Below are positions 32,242-39,643 of a stretch of 50,510 nucleotides of DNA, in pieces. The first letter of the stretch is position 1. Every line of letters starts with the position of its first letter. Origin of the DNA: Spirochaetota bacterium (GTDB lineage: Bacteria > Spirochaetota > Spirochaetia > Treponematales > Rectinemataceae); assembly GCA_022711355.1 (NCBI GenBank), contig JAKLFE010000034.1:1-50510 (forward strand). The letters are read 5' to 3'. Both the position numbers and the translations under genes were made by a program. The notes beneath the pieces were generated by a model. It saw nothing but the letters and a program-made list of their open reading frames with translations, was not told where the DNA came from and made no database searches.

Positions 32242-33443
32242 AATGGGCTCCTTTCATAGCACCGCTCCGCGGGGCGGGGATGGGAGAGGAAGTCGCCCAT
32301 CGCCTCCGTGAAGCCGTAGGCCCCCGCCTGGCCGAGCATGACCAGGTCGCCCGCGCGGAGGGCCGGCAGCTCTACCTCGCCGAGGCGGTCGAGGGAGCTG
32401 CACAGGGGGCCGGCGAGCGTCAGGGGCGAGGAGGGGCCCCGCGCCCCGGGGGCGGCGGCGGGGAAGCACTGGCCGGTCAGGAGGGGCCGGAGGAGGTGGT
32501 TGATCCCCCCTTCCAGGATGGCGAAGCGCGTGCCGCGGCTCTCCTTCACGCGGAGGACCCGGGCGAGGTATGCGCCGCAGGGCCCCGAGAGCCAGCGCCC
32601 CGGCTCGAGGACGAGCTGCCCCTCGAACCAGGGATTCTCGGCGAGGAGGCCGGCGAGGCCGCGGCCGAGGCGCCCGACGTCGAGCTCGGCCTCGCCTTCG
32701 GCGTAGGCTATGCCCAGGCCCCCGCCCAGGTCGACGAGGTCGAGGGGCCGGCCGAGCTCCTCCTGGAGGCGCCGGCCGATGGCCAGGGCCGCGCGGTGGC
32801 TCGAAAGGAGGCGCTCGGCCTCGCGCTCGTTGCTCGCCGCGAAGACCTGGAGGCCGGCTATCCTGATCCGGCCGAAGCGCCGCGCCTGGGCGAGGAAGGG
32901 GCCGAGCCCCTCCTCGTCCACGCCGAAGGCCGAGGGCCCCGAGCCGCCGATGATCCGCGAGGTCTCGCCGAAGGCCGCTCCCGGATCGGGGGCGGGGTGG
33001 ACGCGGAGGTTGACGGGGAGGGGCGGCCCGCCGGCCTGGGCCGCGGGCCCGCCGGCGGCCAGGGCCTCGTCGATGCGCTCGAGGTCCTCGATCCCGTCGA
33101 CCTGGATCCGCGCGCCGAGCTCGAGGGCCAGGGCTATCTCCTCCGGGGCCTTGCCGGGGCCGCCTAAGAGGACGCGGCCGCCCTCGACCCCCGCGGCCGC
33201 CAGCCGCTCGAGCTCCCCGCCCGAAGCGGCGTCGAACCAGGAGCCCCGGGCGGCGAAGGCGGCGAGGAGCCCGGGGTGTGGGTTGGCCTTGACCGCGTAG
33301 GCGAGCCGGACCCGCCCGGGCAGGGCGGCGCGGAGCTCGGCGAAGCGGGAGGCGGCGATATCGAGGCGATAGGCGAAACAGGGAGTGCCGAGCGAGGCGG
33401 CCACCGCGAGGGCCTCGGCCTCGGAGAAGGGGAAGAGGCTCAT
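32238..33443 (-). CDS. lysA: PLP-dependent decarboxylase, probable diaminopimelate decarboxylase
   Basis: 401 aa fold-type III PLP enzyme: PLP lysine in YAVKANP (Lys52), [16 protein letters not shown], and [16 protein letters not shown] at the C-terminus. Its place between dapC and asd argues for LysA, which converts meso-diaminopimelate to lysine. However, the dimer-interface active-site motif, normally CESGD in LysA, reads CSSLD ([16 protein letters not shown]), and the tail (FLSHPRPAE) resembles the decarboxylases of exosortase-associated or secondary-metabolite clusters. The start is the ATG at 33443 (GGAGG 5 bases upstream, 4-base overlap with dapC) rather than the GTG at 33455. Confidence 0.8.
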   Translation of the reverse strand: MSLFPFSEAEALAVAASLGTPCFAYRLDIAASRFAELRAALPGRVRLAYAVKANPHPGLLAAFAARGSWFDAASGGELERLAAAGVEGGRVLLGGPGKAPEEIALALELGARIQVDGIEDLERIDEALAAGGPAAQAGGPPLPVNLRVHPAPDPGAAFGETSRIIGGSGPSAFGVDEEGLGPFLAQARRFGRIRIAGLQVFAASNEREAERLLSSHRAALAIGRRLQEELGRPLDLVDLGGGLGIAYAEGEAELDVGRLGRGLAGLLAENPWFEGQLVLEPGRWLSGPCGAYLARVLRVKESRGTRFAILEGGINHLLRPLLTGQCFPAAAPGARGPSSPLTLAGPLCSSLDRLGEVELPALRAGDLVMLGQAGAYGFTEAMGDFLSHPRPAERCYERSPL

Positions 33444-34552
33444 GCCCGCCTCCACAGCGGCGCGAGCCGCCTGACGCCCTCGGCTATCTCCTCGGGCCGG
33501 GCCGCGTAGCTCAGCCGCGCGAAGCGGGCCCCGGCCCGCCCGAAGGCCGAGCCGGGCACGAGGATGACGCGGGCCTCGTCGCGGAGCCTCAGGCAGAAGG
33601 CCGCCCCCTCCGCCTCGAGCGCGGGCAGGGGGAGCCAGTAGTAGAAGGCCCCGGCCGGGAGCTCGGCCTCGACGCCGAGCTCGGAGCGGAGGGCGCCCGC
33701 GAGGGCTTCCCAGCGGGCGCGGAGCTCGGCGCGGGCCGCGGGCAGGACCTCGGCCGAGGCCTCGACCAGGGCGAGGGCGGCCAGCTGCGAGGGCCGGGCC
33801 GGGCAGGAGACCATGGCCGCGTGCACCAGCCGCGCCGGGGCGAGGAGCTCCGGATCGCCGATGGCCCAGCCGACCCGGAGGCCCGGCCCGCCCCAGCCCT
33901 TGCTCGCCGAGGAGAGGACCAGGCCGTAGCCGCTCGCGTCGCGGAGGGAGGGGGGCCGCGGCCCGAGGTAGAGCTCGCGGTAGACCTCGTCGGAGACGAG
34001 GAGGACGCCCCGCTCCTCGCAGGCCGCGGCCACCTCGCGCAGGGCCGCGAGGGAGGCGCCGCCTCCGGTCGGGTTAGAGGGGAAGTTGATGACCGCGGCC
34101 TTGGCCGCCGGGCTCGCGTCGAGGGCGGCGCGGAAGGCCGCGGGATCGAGGCCGCCGCCGGGGCCGAGGCGATAGGCGACGCAGGACGCGCCCGCGAGAC
34201 GGGCGAGGGCCGGGTAGGCGAGGAAGCCGGGGTCGGGGACGAGGAGCTCGTCGCCCGGGCCGAGCCAGGCCTGGAAGAGGGCGAAGAGGGCGCCCTGGCT
34301 GCCCGAGGAGACCAGGACCTCCTCGGGCGCGGCCCCGTAGAAGGAGGCGAGGGCCCCGACGAGCTCGGGCAGGCCGGCGTTCGGCCCGTAGCCGCAGCTC
34401 CCGTCGAGGGCGGCGAGGGCGGCGCGGGCGCAGGGAGGGAGCTCCCAGGTCGGCTCGCCGAGGCCGAGGGGCACTGCCCCGGCCGGAGCCCCCGCGTGCA
34501 TGGCCCGGATCGGGGAGGTCCCCAGGCCCTCGAGTCTGGCGGCCAGCCTCAT
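33440..34552 (-). CDS. dapC: Class I/II aminotransferase, probable succinyl-diaminopimelate aminotransferase
   Basis: 370 aa PLP aminotransferase: GLGEPTWELP near the start, GYGPNAGLPEL, INFPSNPTGG, VSDEVYRELYLG and the PLP lysine in SSASKGWGGPGLRVGW. The final Arg (RFARLSYAA) binds the substrate carboxylate. Next to dapD (succinyltransferase) it is most simply DapC, transaminating N-succinyl-2-amino-6-ketopimelate with glutamate. It overlaps both neighbours by 4 bases (ATGA). The remaining steps, DapE and DapF, are not in this window. Confidence 0.85.
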   Translation of the reverse strand: MRLAARLEGLGTSPIRAMHAGAPAGAVPLGLGEPTWELPPCARAALAALDGSCGYGPNAGLPELVGALASFYGAAPEEVLVSSGSQGALFALFQAWLGPGDELLVPDPGFLAYPALARLAGASCVAYRLGPGGGLDPAAFRAALDASPAAKAAVINFPSNPTGGGASLAALREVAAACEERGVLLVSDEVYRELYLGPRPPSLRDASGYGLVLSSASKGWGGPGLRVGWAIGDPELLAPARLVHAAMVSCPARPSQLAALALVEASAEVLPAARAELRARWEALAGALRSELGVEAELPAGAFYYWLPLPALEAEGAAFCLRLRDEARVILVPGSAFGRAGARFARLSYAARPEEIAEGVRRLAPLWRRA

Positions 34553-35364
34553 CGGAGGGCCTCCTCGAGGGCGGTCGCGGCGTCGGTGCCCGCGTCGCGG
34601 TACTTGACGATGCAGGGCGCGTAGAGCTGGAGCGAGCGCGCGGCGGCGAAGGCCCCCGGGGCCGGCCTCGAGCCGGGGACGACGACCGCCCCCTCCGGCA
34701 CCTCGCCGCGGAGCTCGCGAGCGCGCGCGAGGTCGTAGATGGTCGTGGAGGCGGTGATCAGGACGCCCGGGGCCAGGACGGCGCGCGAGCGCATGAGGAC
34801 CCCCTCGAAGAGGCCCGAAAGGGCCCCGACGAAGCAGTCGTCCTCGATGATGACGGGACGCGCGTTAGGCGGCTCGAGTACCCCGCCGACCTGGGCCCCC
34901 GCCGAGAGGTGGACCCGCTCGCCCAGCTGGGCGCAGGAGCCGACCAGGGCGTGGCTGTCGACCATCGTCCCCGCGCCGACCCCGGCGCCGACGTTGACGT
35001 AGGCGGGGGGCATGATCACGGCCCCCGCCTCCACGCGCGCCCCGCGCCGGACCGCGGAGCCGCCGGGCACCAGGCGGACCCCGTCGGCGGCCCGCAGCGT
35101 CCGGGTCGGGAAGGCCTCCTTATCGACGGCTCCCGGCCAGGAGGGCTGCTCGACCAGGGGCGAGGAGCGGAAGGCGGCGAGGATGCCCACTTTCACCCAG
35201 GGATGGACCCTCCATTCGCCCGAGCCGAGGCGCTCGGCGACGCGGACCGAGCCCGACTCGAGGCCGTCGAGGAGCTCCTCCCGAGCCTCGGGGAGGCCCG
35301 GGTCGGCCAGGATGTCGGCCATCTCTCGCGAGAAGAAGGCGCTGAGGCGCACGGCGTCCCTCAT
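34549..35364 (-). CDS. dapD: Tetrahydrodipicolinate N-succinyltransferase
   Basis: 271 aa, close to the E. coli length (274). It succinylates tetrahydrodipicolinate in the succinylase branch of lysine synthesis. Visible features: an N-terminal helical domain (RVAERLGSGEWRVHPWVKVGIL), then a left-handed beta helix of hexapeptide repeats (AGAVIMPPAYVNVGAGVGAG, then MVDSHALVGSCAQLGERVHLS). The signature GGVLEPPNARPVIIEDDCFVGA is split only slightly from E. coli's. ATGA overlaps at both ends. Confidence 0.95.
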   Translation of the reverse strand: MRDAVRLSAFFSREMADILADPGLPEAREELLDGLESGSVRVAERLGSGEWRVHPWVKVGILAAFRSSPLVEQPSWPGAVDKEAFPTRTLRAADGVRLVPGGSAVRRGARVEAGAVIMPPAYVNVGAGVGAGTMVDSHALVGSCAQLGERVHLSAGAQVGGVLEPPNARPVIIEDDCFVGALSGLFEGVLMRSRAVLAPGVLITASTTIYDLARARELRGEVPEGAVVVPGSRPAPGAFAAARSLQLYAPCIVKYRDAGTDAATALEEALR

Positions 35365-36281
35365 GCGGCTAGCCTCGCGGCGACGAGGCCGGCCAGGGCG
35401 GAGCGGAGGCGGGCCCGAGTCGCCTCGTTGGCGGCGACGAGGGGGAGCCTGACCGCGTCCGAGCAGAGCCCTTGGATGGCGAGGGCCGCCTTGAGGGGGA
35501 CGGGGTTGGTCTCGGCGAAGAGGGCGTCCATGAGGGGGAGGAGGGCCGCGTGCCGGGCGCGGGCCTCCGCGGCCCGGCCGCCGAGGGCCGCCTCCACGAG
35601 GGCCTTCATCTCGGCGGGGAGGAGGTTGGCCGCCACCGACACGAGGCCCGAGGCGCCGACCGCGATGGAGGGCAGGGCCAGGGCGTCGTCTCCCGCGAGG
35701 AGGAGCTTGCCCTTAGGCAGGCTCCGCGCGATCTCGCCGATCTGGGCGAGGGAGCCCGAGGACTCCTTCACGGCGACGAGCTCGGGAATGGCCCACAGGC
35801 GGGCGAGGTCGGCCGGGAGGAGGTTGAGTCCCGTCCTGCCCGGGACGTTGTACGCTATCGTCGGCAGGCCGCCTGAGGCCGCGACGACGGAGCGGAAGTG
35901 GGCCTCGAGGCCGGCGGGCTGGGGCTTGTTGTAGTAGGGCGTCACCACGAGGAGGGCGTCGGCCCCGGCCGCGGCCGCTCGGGCGGCGAGCTCGCGGGCC
36001 GCGGCGGTCGAGTTGCTCCCCGCGCCGACCACCAGGGGGAGTCCGGGCGCCGCCGCCCTGGCCTCGGCGACGAGGCGCTCCCGCTCCTCGGGCAGGACGG
36101 TGGCGGCCTCCCCCGTGGAGCCCAGGACGACGAGGAAGTCCGCCCCTCCCGCGGCGGCGCGGCGGGCCAGGGCGGCGAAGGCCGCGTAGTCGACGGCCGG
36201 CTCCTCGCTCCCCGCGCCTCGGGGAAGGAAGGGCGTCGCCAGGGCGACGCCGAGCCCGGCCAGGGCGCTCGTATCGATCAT
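35361..36281 (-). CDS. dapA: 4-hydroxy-tetrahydrodipicolinate synthase
   Basis: 306 aa TIM-barrel class I aldolase that condenses aspartate semialdehyde with pyruvate, the first committed step to lysine. Features: LVVLGSTGEAATVLPEERE, VTPYYNKPQPAGLEAHF, the catalytic Tyr in IAYNVPGRTGLNL and the Schiff-base Lys in ELVAVKESSG. Start at 36281; it overlaps dapB by 4 bases and dapD by 4 bases. The long frame upstream to 36827 is not coding. Confidence 0.95.
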   Translation of the reverse strand: MIDTSALAGLGVALATPFLPRGAGSEEPAVDYAAFAALARRAAAGGADFLVVLGSTGEAATVLPEERERLVAEARAAAPGLPLVVGAGSNSTAAARELAARAAAAGADALLVVTPYYNKPQPAGLEAHFRSVVAASGGLPTIAYNVPGRTGLNLLPADLARLWAIPELVAVKESSGSLAQIGEIARSLPKGKLLLAGDDALALPSIAVGASGLVSVAANLLPAEMKALVEAALGGRAAEARARHAALLPLMDALFAETNPVPLKAALAIQGLCSDAVRLPLVAANEATRARLRSALAGLVAARLAA

Positions 36282-37102
36282 ATCGTTCCCTCCTCGAATA
36301 CCCGGTCCATGATCTCGGCGGCCAGGTCGTCGAAGCTGTACAGCCCCTTCCTGCCGCGGATCCACTCGACGGCGCGGAGCGCCCCCTGGGCGAAGACCCC
36401 CCGGTCCAGGGCCTCGTGGGAGAGGACCAGGCGCTCGGTCCCGCTCTCGAGCCTGAGCTCGTGGTAGCCGACGCAGGTCCCCGCGCGGAGGCTCGCGACG
36501 CTCAGCCGGCCGGGCTCGGCGCTTCCCTGGGCCCAGCCCGCGTAGCGGGGGCAGCCCTCGGCGAGGGCCGCCGCCAGGAGCTTGGCCGTGCCGCTCGGGG
36601 AGTCGGCCTTCATGCGGTGGTGGCGCTCGACGATCGAGAGCTCGGAGGAGGCGTCCAGGGCGGCGAAGCGGCCCAGGGCGAGGGCGGCCCGCCGCATGAA
36701 GGCGGCCGCGAGGCTCAGGTTGGGGGCGACGAGGATCCCGATCCCCGAGAGGTCCAGGCCCTCGAGCGCGGCCGGCTCCCAGCCCGTGGCCGCGATGACG
36801 AGGTCGGCGCCGTGCTCGATCGCCCAACGCGCGTGCTCATGCACGGCCTCTCCCGAGCTCGCGTCGACGACGGCGTCGACCTCCGCTCCCGGAAGCCCGC
36901 CGCGGCCCTGGGCCCAGGCGAGCTCGATGCCGTCGCGGCCCCCGGCAGCCCGGGCTATCTCCGATCCCAGCCGGCCCCGGCCGAAGATGCCGAGCCGCGT
37001 CGCGCGCTGCCCCGCGCCCTGCGCGTTGCGCGATCGTAAACCTATCCGCCGCGAGACCTGCCTTTGCTGGACGGCGCGCCGCGCGTTCGTGATGTCGCTC
37101 AA
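36278..37102 (-). CDS. dapB: 4-hydroxy-tetrahydrodipicolinate reductase
   Basis: 274 aa. Cofactor site LGIFGRGRLGSEIA, DAVVDASSGEAVHEHARWAI, APNLSLAA, and the catalytic SIVERHHRMKADSPSGTAK, which carries the HH and K-DxPSGTA motifs of DapB. First gene of the operon. The only supported start is TTG at 37102, with GGGAGG at 37111-37116 (8-base spacing) directly after a stem-loop (37117-37136). This gives a basic ~33-residue extension before the usual Rossmann start, unusual for the family. It is expressed behind the lysine riboswitch at 37420-37593. Confidence 0.9.
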   Translation of the reverse strand: MSDITNARRAVQQRQVSRRIGLRSRNAQGAGQRATRLGIFGRGRLGSEIARAAGGRDGIELAWAQGRGGLPGAEVDAVVDASSGEAVHEHARWAIEHGADLVIAATGWEPAALEGLDLSGIGILVAPNLSLAAAFMRRAALALGRFAALDASSELSIVERHHRMKADSPSGTAKLLAAALAEGCPRYAGWAQGSAEPGRLSVASLRAGTCVGYHELRLESGTERLVLSHEALDRGVFAQGALRAVEWIRGRKGLYSFDDLAAEIMDRVFEEGTI

Positions 37103-37116
37103 GGACGATACCTCCC

Positions 37117-37136
37117 GCGGCGGACTTAGCCGCCGC
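37117..37136 (-). promoter_or_regulatory. Stem-loop abutting the dapB ribosome-binding site
   Basis: GCGGCGG (37117-37123) pairs with CCGCCGC (37130-37136), loop ACTTAG. On the minus strand the hairpin ends exactly where GGGAGG of dapB begins, so it may influence ribosome access, perhaps under the riboswitch. Confidence 0.4.
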
Positions 37137-37205
37137 GCCTTCGCTCGAGATGATTGGGTTTGGGTCGATGGTTCCGGGCGGGCTCGCCGCCGGCGCGGGC
37201 TGGGA

Positions 37206-37370
37206 TCAGCCCGAGGCCGACGGCCCTCGCTTGGACTTCACGAAGGCGCGCTTGGCGCCGGAGAGGAGGCTCGTGGGCGTGGAAGGCGGCTCCGCCCAAG
37301 CTGGGCGAAGGCGGCGATCCACGGATTGAAGGTACGTCATGCGGGACCCCCAATCCGGTGGAGATCCCAT
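37206..37370 (-). CDS. Possible 54-residue leader ORF between the lysine riboswitch and dapB
   Basis: ATG at 37370 (GGAG 8 bases upstream) to TGA at 37206. The product is basic (ends AKRAFVKSKRGPSASG) and unrecognised. An internal ATG at 37340 gives a 44-residue version. It sits in the riboswitch-to-dapB spacer of more than 300 bases that otherwise shows nothing, so it is a candidate small protein or upstream ORF. Codon use alone does not prove it. Confidence 0.25.
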   Translation of the reverse strand: MGSPPDWGSRMTYLQSVDRRLRPAWAEPPSTPTSLLSGAKRAFVKSKRGPSASG

Positions 37371-37419
37371 GAAACCGGCTCCGGCCCTGTCCGGGCCACG
37401 TGGTGGGAGAGCCGATTCC

Positions 37420-37593
37420 GCTGGCGCTCCGCGGGGCTCGAGGGCCCCGCGACAGCCGCCGGGTATTAGCCCGGTCGTCCAAGGCGCGCCATCGCGGCTC
37501 GATCGCGCGCCCTTCGGCGGTCCTCCCCTTTCGCCGCGCGTCGCCGGGCGCCTCGCCCTCTTCGCGGCTACTGATGGGGACCGCTCCTCCATC
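37420..37593 (-). ncRNA. Lysine riboswitch aptamer
   Basis: On the minus strand the conserved core can be followed in order against B. subtilis lysC: GATGGAGGAGCG (for GATAGAGGTGCG), CAGTAG (AGUA loop), the helix CCGCG/CGCGG, CGAAAGGGGAGGACCGCCGA (for UGAAAGGGGAGCGUCGCCGA), a hairpin closed by GCGCGC, the strand ending CGGCTGTC (for GGCUGUC), the helix GCGGGGC/GCCCCGC, and GGAGCGCCAGC (for GGAGGGCUAUC). It lies upstream of the dapB-asd operon, as expected. No intrinsic terminator follows, so control is probably at translation or by Rho. Confidence 0.88.
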
Positions 37594-37602
37594 GGTAGGC
37601 GG

Positions 37603-37631
37603 ACCATAGCACGGCCTCCGGCCGAATGCAA
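37603..37631 (-). promoter_or_regulatory. Sigma-70 promoter of the lysine operon
   Basis: On the minus strand TTGCAT (37631-37626) and TATGGT (37608-37603), 17-base spacer; the predicted start is a few bases before the riboswitch. Confidence 0.65.
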
Positions 37632-37644
37632 GTACCCCTCGGCC

Positions 37645-37673
37645 TCGACCTCGCGCCGGCGGGAGGCTATAGT
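37645..37673 (+). promoter_or_regulatory. Promoter of the GH5 glycosidase gene
   Basis: TCGACC (37645-37650, weak -35) and TATAGT (37668-37673), 17-base spacer. The leader contains a perfect 9-base stem GGCCGCGCG/CGCGCGGCC (37682-37690 / 37694-37702) just before the GAGGGAGG ribosome site. Confidence 0.45.
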
Positions 37674-37720
37674 GGGCCTGCGGCCGCGCGCGACGCGCGG
37701 CCCGGACGAGGGAGGCGGGA

Positions 37721-39622
37721 ATGAAGGTAGTCGGGGAGCGGTGGAGGGACGAGGAGGGCAGGCGCCTGGTGCTGCGCGGCGTCAACCTCGGGGGCGACAG
37801 CAAGGTGCCGACCCGGCCCTTCGGCGCGACGCGCGAGAAGGCGGGCTTCTACGACTGGAAGGGCGTCTCCTTCGTCGGCAGGCCCTTCCCCCTCGCCGAG
37901 GCCGACGAGCACTTCTCCCGGCTCAAGCGCTGGGGCCTCGACTTCCTCCGCTTCCTCGTCACCTGGGAGGCCGTCGAGCACGAGGGCCCCGGTATCTACG
38001 ACGAGGAGTACCTCGACTACGTCGAGGCCATCGCCGCCAAGGCGGGCGAGCGTGGGCTGTCGCTCTTCGTCGATCCCCACCAGGACGCCTGGAGCCGCTG
38101 GACCGGCGGCGACGGGGCCCCCGCCTGGACCCTCGAGGCGGTCGGCCTCGAGCCGCGGAGCCTCTTCGCCTCGGGCGCGGCCATCCTCCACCAGGAGCTG
38201 GGGAGCGAGTACCCCCGCATGGTCTGGGCCTCGAACTACGACCGCCTGGCCTGCGCGACCATGTGGACCGCCTTCTTCGCGGGCGACGAGTACGCGCCCG
38301 GCATCCGCCCGATCGGCTGCGAGGGCGCCTCCCTCCAGGACTTCCTCCAGGGCCATTACATCGCCGCCATGGCCAAGATCGCCCAACGCGTAGCTCGATT
38401 CCCCCACGTCGTCGGCTTCGACAGCCTCAACGAGCCGAGCTCGGGCTGGATCGGCCGCGCCGATCTCCTGGCCCGGAGCCCGACCGCCTCCCTCGGCCCG
38501 CGGCCCACGCCCTGGCAGGCCATCCTCGCGGGCTCCGGCTTCCCCCAGGAGGTCGAGGTGATCGGCGTCCGCGGCCTCTCGCTGGGCAAGGTCGGGGAGG
38601 CCAGGATCGGGGCCGAGGGAAAGCGCGCCTGGAGGGAGGGCGTCGACTGCCTCTGGCGCCGGGCCGGGGTCTGGGAGCTCGAGGGCGGGGCGCCCGCCTT
38701 GAAGCGCCCCCGCCACTTCGCCGCGGAGGGGGACTTCGCCGAGCGCTTCCTCAAGCCCTTCATGCGGCGCTTCGACTCGGGCGTCCGTGGAGCCGCCGAG
38801 GGCGCGCGGCGCTTCGCCCTCTTCGTCGAGGGCGTGCCGAGCGCCGATCGCCCCTCATGGGGCCCGGGCGACCCCCAGCCCGCCGTCGACGCGACCCACT
38901 GGTACGACGACTTCACCCTGGGGACCAAGCTGTGGCTCGGCTTCGTCGCCTTCGACGCCCGCTCCGGCCGCGCCGTGCTCGGCCCGAGGCGCGTTAGGCG
39001 CTACTTTATCGAGGCGCTGCGCGAGGTCAAGGACTGGAGCATGAGGCGCATGGGCGGCGCGCCTACCCTCCTCGGGGAGTTCGGCCTGCCCTTCGACCTC
39101 AACGGCGCGCGGGCCTACCGGGGCCGCCGCGCGGGCGACTACCGCCTCCACGAGAAGGCCCTCTCGGCCTACTACGACGCGGTGGACTCAAGCCTCCTGG
39201 ACTCGACCATCTGGAACTACACGGCCGCGAACACCCACGCTCTCGGGGACCTGTGGAACGGCGAGGACCTCTCGATCTACTGCGACGAGGAGGCAAAGGC
39301 CGGCCGGAGCGAAACCGGGGATCCCGCCGACCGGGGCGGCCGGGCCCTCGGCGGCTTCGTGCGGCCCTACGCCAAGGCCGTGGCCGGCGAGATCCTCGAG
39401 ATGCGCTTCGAACGGCGCTCGGGACGCTTCCTCCTCCGGTACCGGCCCGATCCCGCGGTCTCCGCCCCGACCCTCGTCTTCGTCCCCGGGCTCCAGTATC
39501 CCCGCGGCTTCGGCGTGAGCGTCGAGGGAGGGGAGGCCGAGACCCGGGGGAGCGAGTCCCTCCTCCTCGTCCGCGCCGCTCCCGGGGCCGCCGAGGTGAT
39601 CGTTCGGCTAACGCGGGCCTGA
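37721..39622 (+). CDS. GH5-family glycosidase, GH5_12/glucosylceramidase-like
   Basis: 633 aa, no signal peptide, so probably cytoplasmic. Glycoside hydrolase family 5 barrel: LRGVNLGGDSKVP, FLRFLVTWEAVEHEGPGIYD, LFVDPHQDAWSRW, the acid/base Glu in FDSLNEP (~residue 238) and the nucleophile Glu in LLGEFGLPFD (~451), followed by a small beta-sandwich. The length and the DSLNEP motif resemble endoglycoceramidase-related and steryl-glucosidase GH5 enzymes; it is likely to release glucose from glycolipids or aryl/steryl glucosides. GAGGGAGG precedes the ATG. It is followed, convergently, by the LacI gene. Confidence 0.82.
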   Translation: MKVVGERWRDEEGRRLVLRGVNLGGDSKVPTRPFGATREKAGFYDWKGVSFVGRPFPLAEADEHFSRLKRWGLDFLRFLVTWEAVEHEGPGIYDEEYLDYVEAIAAKAGERGLSLFVDPHQDAWSRWTGGDGAPAWTLEAVGLEPRSLFASGAAILHQELGSEYPRMVWASNYDRLACATMWTAFFAGDEYAPGIRPIGCEGASLQDFLQGHYIAAMAKIAQRVARFPHVVGFDSLNEPSSGWIGRADLLARSPTASLGPRPTPWQAILAGSGFPQEVEVIGVRGLSLGKVGEARIGAEGKRAWREGVDCLWRRAGVWELEGGAPALKRPRHFAAEGDFAERFLKPFMRRFDSGVRGAAEGARRFALFVEGVPSADRPSWGPGDPQPAVDATHWYDDFTLGTKLWLGFVAFDARSGRAVLGPRRVRRYFIEALREVKDWSMRRMGGAPTLLGEFGLPFDLNGARAYRGRRAGDYRLHEKALSAYYDAVDSSLLDSTIWNYTAANTHALGDLWNGEDLSIYCDEEAKAGRSETGDPADRGGRALGGFVRPYAKAVAGEILEMRFERRSGRFLLRYRPDPAVSAPTLVFVPGLQYPRGFGVSVEGGEAETRGSESLLLVRAAPGAAEVIVRLTRA

Positions 39623-39631
39623 GGACAGGCC
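39616..39631. other. Short hairpin between convergent genes
   Basis: GGCCTG-AGGA-CAGGCC overlaps the GH5 stop codon. There is no T-run; it is a possible bidirectional stop or stabilising hairpin. Confidence 0.3.
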
Positions 39632-39643
39632 GAGCGAGGCGCC

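Noticed and set aside
37126..37803. Long minus-strand open frames across the lysine riboswitch region as a real gene
   Set aside because: They run through the riboswitch, its promoter and the GH5 start. Only the short ORF at 37206-37370 deserves a mention.
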